This document shows positions 8,560 through 17,500 of a stretch of DNA of 58,729 nucleotides, piece after piece. The stretch is from an uncultured Eubacteriales bacterium (GTDB lineage Bacteria > Bacillota > Clostridia > Christensenellales > Aristaeellaceae). The notes beneath the pieces are model-generated. The model was not told the DNA's origin and ran no database searches. It saw only the letters and a list, made by a program, of their open reading frames with translations. Position numbers and translations under genes: made by a program. The DNA is taken from positions 4,029 through 62,757 of the forward strand of contig CADBEB010000017.1 of the NCBI GenBank assembly GCA_902793605.1, written 5' to 3'. Every line of letters begins with the position of its first letter. Positions within the stretch are counted from its first letter, which is position 1.

Positions 8560-11500
8560 ATGCTTCGTTACTGGGCCAAGGATCTGTGCAGAAGCTGGAG
8601 CAAGCGAATTGCCGCGTTGTTCATTGTGCTCTCCATGCTTCTGTCCGATCTGGTTACCTTTGCTGAACCCAACGGTTCCTCAACAGATTCACAAATCCTC
8701 ATCTGCGGCCGCGCAGAGCATCAACACACGGACGCCTGCTATGAGGATGTGCTCGTTTGTGGCCTTGAAGAAACAGAGCCAGTCAGAACCTATAAAACCA
8801 CGTTCTCTCCCCATACGCACTCCGAGGCCTGCTACGACAAGGAAGGCAATCTTGCCTGCGGAATCATGGAGAACGAGTATTACCACAAGCACAACGACTT
8901 CTGCAAGGACGCGGACGGCAACCCGATCTGCGGCCTCAAGTTCAAAAAGCCGCATGAGCATACGGAAGAGTGCTTCGACGCGGATGGTAACCTGATCTGC
9001 ACCACACCCATCCTTACCCACAAGCACAGCGCCGCCTGCTATGACGACAACGGCAACCTCACCTGCGGCCAGTGGGAGATTCCTTCCTTCACCAGCACCG
9101 CGGACAACCTGATCGAAACACCCGGCCACCACCATGACGCCGGCTGCTACGAACGCAGACTGACCTGCGGCCAGGAAGAGCATGTCCACGGCCCGGCCTG
9201 CTATGCAACAGAAGAAAAAACAGAACCCGCGGAAAACGCCGACACTGTGGACGAAGCCGCCGCAGAACAGCCGGAAGAACAGACAAATACCAGCGAAGCC
9301 ACAGAACAGACAGAAGAAGCAGAAAAAGACACTGCTGAACAACAAGCGCAGACAGACAACCGGCCGGAAAACACGGACACCAGCACAACGTTCGATGCAT
9401 CCGGTAACGATACCCCTGAAACCATCGACGCAACGATCGACGCCGGAACAGAGTCATCCGCAGAATCCACTAACGTATCCACGGAAGAAACCAACAATAC
9501 CGGCTCCAACCCTGAAAATACCGAGCAGGAAGAAAAACCCGTTGAAGAAAAAACCGTTGAAGAAAAACCCGACGAAGAGAACTCCAACGAAGAGAACGCC
9601 AACGAAGAAAACGCCAACGAAGAGAACGCTATCGAAGAAAAACCCATCTATGAAACCAACGGAGATGTCCTGATCCGATACAACGGGGACGAGACCGCTG
9701 TCACGGTTCCCGACGGAATCCGAAAGATCGACAAGAAAGCCTTCTACAATAACAAAACCATCACGACCGCCATCCTCCCGGATTCCGTCGAGGTGATCAA
9801 CTCCTCTGCCTTCGCAGAGTGCTCGAACCTCGAGAAGGTCATTCTCAGCAACCAGAGCAGACTCGAACTAATCGGCCCGGCAGCCTTCAAGAACGACAGG
9901 AAGCTCGATACCTCCTTTGCCGCCAACGTAGACCGCATTGTCGAAAACGCCTTTGCCGGAATCGCCCGGGAGGAGACAACAGAAGAGGAGCAAACCGGCG
10001 AAGAAGAGCAAAGGAACACTGAAGAGCAGAACAATACGGAAGAAGAGACCAGAACAGAAGAGCAGAATAAAGAAGAAGAACAGACCAACATAGAAGAGCA
10101 GACCAGAGAAGAAGCCCCAACCATCGAAGAAGACCAGACCGGTGAAGAAGACCAGACCGGTGAAGATAACGAACTTGCTGAACCGGAGAAAACAGAAAAA
10201 CCGGAAGAGTCGGAAGATCCGGAAGAATCGAAGAACCAGGAAAACCAGGAAGAACCTGAAAACCCGGATGAACTGACGATTCCGGCAGAAATGACCATAC
10301 CGTCAGACAAGGATGCACCGTATCAGGTGACCGTCACCATTCCTGCAGACGCCGGAATTCCCGAAGGAACCGAACTGATGGTTACTGAGCAGGCTGAACC
10401 GCAGATGCGGCTCATGAAGTCAGCGCCCAAAAACACTGCGCCCATGAAACTTCTGGGAGGGAAGTCCCTGACGGTACAGGAGCAGACGGCAGGAGAAGAA
10501 ACCTATGCTTCGATCCCGTCCCTCACCGAATGGCAAGAAGGGGCAGAGGCACCGGAAATCATCCTGTACAAGAAAACACTGGATATCTCCCTTGTAACAG
10601 CAGACGGAGAAGAAATCGAGCCAGATCCCGAAGCGAAGATTACCGTCTCGGTGAATCTGCCTGAAATCGAGGACGGGCAGGAGGTCGAAGTCCGTCATAT
10701 CACTGACAATGGTTCCGAACTCCTGGAGAGCACCAACGAAGCCGGAACCATCACCTTCACGACCAACAGCTTCTCCCTGTTTGAGTTCACCTCCACAGCC
10801 CGGAAGCTCGGCTCCTGGACCAGCAATCTGCTGGAGAACACCTTCTTCGGAAAAACAGACGCACAGGAAACCACCCACGAAGAGATCTCCGTTGACAACG
10901 TTACAGAAGGCTTGTCCATCCTGGAAGCCTTCTCCGTTACAAAGAACAGCGATCTGTGGATGACGCTTCGTCAGATCCAAAGGCTGGTGCTTGGCAAACT
11001 GGAAAGCCTTACGCTTTACACCGTCGAGAACGGGAAACTGGGCTCCATTGTCAGAGATAATATCACCCTGTCGGATATTCTTCGCTTCAACCTCGGCGAT
11101 CTCTCCAGTTTCGCCCTGGTCAAGGACAGCGGCCTGCGCAGAAAGACACAGGATCTGGGTAACATCATCCTGAACGGCATGATGCCCAAAGGAGCTACCG
11201 CAGAAGCGCAGGATGTTACCGAAGCCTATGCTGACATCGACTTCTCCACCCGACTCGAGTCGGATGAGAAAAAAGAGAAAAATACACCCGACTCGACCGA
11301 CTCGAAAGACTCGAGTCGGATAGAAAACTCGCAAGAGCGTGGAGACTTGAAGACTCGAAACGAGAATAAAACAGACTTTAGTTTGTTAGCAGCTTATGAT
11401 ATTTCCATTCTGAATGAAAATGAAGAATACCAACCCGAAGAAGGAAACGCGATCACTGTTGAAATCCAGAATGACAGCATCCATTCCGGTATGAACCTCC

Positions 11501-14500
11501 AGCTATGGCATATCAAGGATGACGGCACCCGGGAGCAGGTGAAGGACTTCAGCCTGGAGGATGGAAAGATCTCCTTCGATGCTACCGGATTCTCCGTCTA
11601 TGCCCTGGTCTACAGAATCGAAACCTACTATGTCGACGCTGAGGGCGACACCTACCGCATCACCGTAGAGTATGGCGATGATGCCGGTCTGCCGGAAGAT
11701 GTGGAGCTGTCCGTCAGTGAAGTGGACGCAGGCAGTTATCTCAGTGAAGCGGCGGAAGCCCTGAAGACCCAGACGGATTACCTGCTCTACCGTAAGTTCC
11801 TAGATATCTCCTTTGTTCAGAAAATCACGAACGAGGAAACCGGTGAAGAACAGAGCAGGATCATTGAGCCGCGGGCTCCTGTCAGCGTTTCTGTGCAGCT
11901 GATGGACGTGACCGACGGCGCGGAAGCACTGCAGGTTGTCCATTTCGGTAAGGACGGTGCGGAAAAACTGACCGCCGAAACCAGCAATGAAGCGGTTGTG
12001 ACCTTCACGGCGCCTTCCTTCTCCGTGTTCGGAATCGGCAATGTGCTCCAGCCCCTGGCCGCCACCGAGACCGAAAACGCGAATATCGAAATCCTCGGCT
12101 TCAGCGGGGAAGCCAGCCTGACGGAAACCCAGGTACCTGAAATGGAAGAAGGCCTGGAAGTCCTTGGCGCCTTCACCCTGCGCGGAGAAACAGCTGAAGC
12201 AGCAGAACCTGCCGAAACCAGTGAAACTACCGAAACTACTGAAACCACTGAAATAACAGAGGGACCGGATGCACCGCAGGAAACCGGCGAAGAACCGGCG
12301 GAAAACGAAGAAGCCAACACCGGCAGTACTATAAACTCCCTCTGGATCAAAGCAAAGCTGAAAGACAACACCGAGCTGTCCGAAATGGAGAGCGTGGTTC
12401 TCTATACCGTCAATGGCGAAGAAACAGCGCCCCTGATCGAATCCCTGACCACCGGCAGCCAGGTTGCCAAGCTGGAAGCAGCGGATGTAGCCATCGTGAA
12501 GGATACCGGCTACCGCCACCTGAACCTGGTGCTGGACATGGACGAAAACGGCCAGACGCAGGCGCAGCATAATGCAGACACCGCCACAGCTAACACCGAA
12601 AGCATACTACAGGATCACACTGAAACAACTGAAACCGAAACCACGGATGAGCAGCAGACGGAAACCACCGAAACAACCGAAACATCCGAAACCACCGAAA
12701 CAACCGGAACTACGGAAACAGCCGGACGCATCATCATCCTGGATGGCATGATGCCCAAGGAAGCCGGGGCCACCGCTATCGACGTGACAGAAGCCTACGC
12801 CGATCATGAATACGTAGTCGAAGAAGAGCAAGCGGAAGAAACTACCGATGAAACCCAAAGAGAGACCACAGAGGAAATTGAAGAAGAAACAGTAACGACA
12901 CCCGAAGAGAAAAACACTGAAACAGCCGATCCCGAAGAACCGGTGCAGGAACTTTCAACAGCGACACAGGAACAGGCTGAAGAAGAAGGTGTGAACACGC
13001 CCGCAGAAGGCGAGAATACCACTGCGGACGAAACGACACAGCCCGAAGGCAATAAGTCCGGTGTAGTTGCGGAAAATACCGAAGAAAGCACGGAAGAAAC
13101 AACTGAAACAGCCGAGATGCAGCCCACCAGGATCACTCTGGCGGCCTACGACATCACTCTCTCCAACAACGAATCCGAATACCAGCCCGATGAGAATCAT
13201 CCGATCACTGTCGAAATCAAGGACGACAGGATCACCGCGGATGGGAATATTGAGCTCTGGCATATCAAGGATGACGGAACAGAGGAACGTGTTGAAGAGT
13301 ATACAATAGAAGAAGGTAGAATTGATTTTGTAAGCTACGGATTCTCGGTATATACGATTGTTGATGCAAAGGAACCTCCCGTAATTTCCAATACACAAAT
13401 TCAAAGAATTGAAGAAATTGAGGAGAATCAGACCTACATCATCTCTATTAATCGAGAAGGTTATAAATATATGATAGCAGCAGTTAATAGCAATGGAACA
13501 TTGCAAAGCACGACTAACATGGCTGCATCTGATACTTGGTATTTGAAAGCTGTAGAAGGAAAAACGCAGATATACTACATATACAATTTAAGTAAACTTG
13601 GAGTACCAAATTATATACAAATGACTACCGATGGTAAATTTGCTTTATCTGCATCTGGGGGATCTGAATTTACTATCAGGAAAACATGGGATAATCCTGG
13701 AACATTCTATATTAATACTTACAAGCAGAATAGCACTACGGAATACGCGTTCAGTTATAGTAAAGCCAACGCTGGTTTCACATTCGAAACTACAAGGCAA
13801 TATGGGAATACACATGATCAACGGACTATTGAACGCGTATACATATATAAATCTTCAGAAGCATCTCATGACTATTACGAACTCGATGGCAAAACATTCT
13901 CAATTGCATATCATGAAGAAAGCGTATACGGTGCTGGGCTATTGGCAGAAGAGAAAATCACCAGCGGAAAACAAATACTCACTGGACTTAAGGTTTTAGT
14001 AAAACCTGACGTAATCAGCAATTCAGGTGAACTCTTAATCGCGCAGAATCCGGATTTGGCCGAGTGGACATTTCATTCGATACGCGCAGACAAGTATTAT
14101 ATAACAACTGAGATTGGAGGCCTAACGAAGTATCTTACACTAAATGGTAACAATTTGTCTCTAGAATTAGAGCCAGATTCAGTGAAATCTGTAATCACTG
14201 TTACATCAGGAACAGGAGCTTATGCTGGGAAATATCAGTTTTCTGTTGGCGGAAATCGCTTGATGTTAAGCGGCGGAAAGGCTGAAAATGGCTTTGTTAG
14301 CACAACGGACAATGGCGCATTTGCATGGCTCAATCTTGTACAGCCAACATCGATTTTGACTGAAAATGATTTTATTGTTTATAGTGCTGAAAAAGTAAAC
14401 ATTGCTGACAGGGAAACGGTTCCGGGACTAGAACCAAATAAATCAAAGCTGGTGGTTTTCTCCCGGCTATGGAATGATGAGAAGAAAACTTATGAGTATT

Positions 14501-17500
14501 ATATTATTAATGATGATGGCACTTTGCTTCGTGGATATGAAAGCGGAAATATGATTCAATGGGTTGGTAGCGAGATTAATACTGCTCAATGGGAGTTCAC
14601 CGAATACCTGGGTTCGGATGGGGAACCGAATTTCTACTATGAACTGCAGAACACTTATTCCAATCAATACATTGCACCACAGGTGACAAACGGCCAGATT
14701 CTTTCAAATGGGACTATAGGAATTAATCTGGTAGGAAGAAAAGATGGTTATTACTACTCTAAAATTCTGGCATGGGATGATAAGCACTATCGTTATGTCG
14801 GATTGAAAACAGAAAATGGAAGAATTGTTTCGTGTCCTAAAGAAGAAGCAGAAGATTTCTTCTTTGCGAGGATTATTCCAACAACAACCATTGAACACAC
14901 TACTGTAGAAACAGTGGATCACACAAAATATGGTATATCAATGAGAATGGCTAATCTAGGATCTCGTGATGATATGTATGCCATTATGGGGAATAATCAA
15001 TATGTTCAGCAAGAGGGAGTAAAGAATCTTCTGAGTACGAACCTGACAAATGGATATCCGACAACATCAAATGGGTCCAATCTTTCGCAGATGTATACAA
15101 ATGCAGTGGATGTTAACAATCTTTTTATCGCAAGTACATACTATTCTGGCGGATATTTCACATTTGACAGCTCGCATAACTATGCTTCGTTTTATAAAGA
15201 GGATGGAACATTAGATCCTAATAACTTTACAGTATACAGGGAACTTGGAACTACGGATGCCAACCAAGGCTCAACTATGGGCCATGGGTTGTTCCTGCCA
15301 TACAATCGACTATCGGATCAGCCTTCAGTCAAAAATCCTCAGAATATGTACACTATAACAGGTGATGATTTACCCGACAGCGATCCCAGAAAAGGCGAGA
15401 CACTATACAAGGTTGGAAATACAAATAGTGATACTGATTACTATTTTGCAATTGAGTTGTCTGCAGAATTTACCCAAACCGCAAATGGCATGGATAACTG
15501 GGGACATGATATAATTTATGAGTTTACCGGAGATGATGATTTCTACCTGTATGTCGATGATGAGTTGATTATTGACCTGGGAGGGATTCATCGAGCGCTT
15601 TCGGGAAACGTCAATTACGCAACAGGGGAAATAGTTGAAAACGGACACGACAAAATAGATGTAGATGGAGACGGAAAAGAAGAGTCCCCGCGGAACTTGC
15701 GTACTGTGTTTGAGAGAAATTATCGGAAGCGTAATCCAGGCGCATCGCAATCAGACATTGATACTTTCCTAGGACAGTATTTTAATGATGGTGAATGTAT
15801 CTTCAAAGACTATACGTCCCATAAAATGAAAATATTCTATATGGAACGCGGCGCAGGTTCATCAAATCTGCGCATGAGATTCAATCTTGCATCCGTAAAG
15901 CCTGGAACTGTCCTTTTGAGCAAGGATCTGACTGGTGTCGAGGAAACAGATTCATTTATGGCGGATTATGCCTTCCAAATCAAGTATAAATCAGAAGCCG
16001 TTGACGCTGTAGAAAAAACATTAATACAAAACTATATAGATGAAGAATATGGGGAGTTAACTGTCGTATACAAAGACACAAATAGACCAGTGACATTTGC
16101 ACAATCATATAGTCCTAAGCCAGGGGTTGTATATGACAATGTTTTCTTCCTGAAACCAGGAGAAATAGCGGAATTTACTATGCCGAGCGACGCGATGAGA
16201 TACAAAGTAACAGAATGCTATATCGACCCGCAAGTATATGATTCGGTTACAGTTAACGAGAAGACTGTTGTAGACGGAGGTGTGATAGAGACAGAGTCGA
16301 ATGGAGATGCTAGTCGGAAGGATTATTCCATTGATTTTGAAGCAATCAAAGTACGTCCTAAGGCAGAATATGTAAATCATATTGATCAAAGTATCCTTAA
16401 GACATTATATATTACAAAGAAGCTGTATGAGGAAGATGGAAAAACACCGATCGACAATGACAGTACTGTTTTCACATTCCGTTTATATTTGGGAACGGAT
16501 ATTGATGAAGAGATTAAAGCTGCAAATATGCATAGTTATTATGTGAAAAATGAAAATGGTGTGTATTGTTATTGGAACGATGAGACTCAGAAGTTCGCGC
16601 CTCTTCCTTCCGGAAGTACTAACTACGATGATTTGACTGATGAAGAGAAACAGATCGCAATATACTCCACTTCTATGTATGGTTCTATATCCAAAATCCC
16701 GGTAAATTATACAGTTGAAGTCAGGGAATTGCTGAGTGGAACGCGATTCATGGTTGAAGAACTTGGCTATGAAATACCAGACGGTTATTCATTGCAGGAA
16801 TATGCAATCAAGGAAGGATCATCACAGCCGATAAAATATACAACAAAGACGGAAAAAACGTTTACAGACAGTGACTATACCGTCGAAGTACATAATATGA
16901 AAGGATGGGGACTCCGCTTAACCAAAAAATGGACCGATACAGCATTTATGGAAGAACGCGATCCAGTCTATTTTGCGGTATACACTGAGGATAATAATGG
17001 AACGCTTGCTTCAGAACCCGTTTTAGGAACTGTTCGTAAGCTGGTGACGAGCAATACATCCCTGTACTGGTATTTCGACAGCATTCCAAGTGGTCTGACG
17101 TTTAATAACTATGTAGTTCGTGAAGTGCAAATCGTGGATCCGGTTGTAGATGCTGATGGAATGACTGTAATGGGTTATTCTTCTATAACGCCTATAACGT
17201 CTGGCGGCACTAACAGAGTACATGGAAAAGAATATGGCTTAACAGCAACAGATCATGATTATACGGTGACATATCAAAAAGGAACTATAGACACATCAGT
17301 TAGCAATGTCCGTGAGGACACTATGATAAACAGCAGACCTGGTATAAAGATTCAGAAAACTGACATGTCCGGCAATCCATTACCCAATGCTGAATTTGTA
17401 CTGACGGATGGAAACGGTCAGATCGCAGGCTCTGAAAAATACATATCAGATGAAAATGGCCTGATCACAATAGCGTATTTGAGACAAGATGAGGAGTATA

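Noticed and set aside
9089..10318. Several long minus-strand frames opposite the Glu-rich part of the adhesin (Ser/Phe/Cys-rich products)
   Set aside because: Glu codons read backwards give Ser/Phe/Leu runs, so open frames are expected by composition alone.
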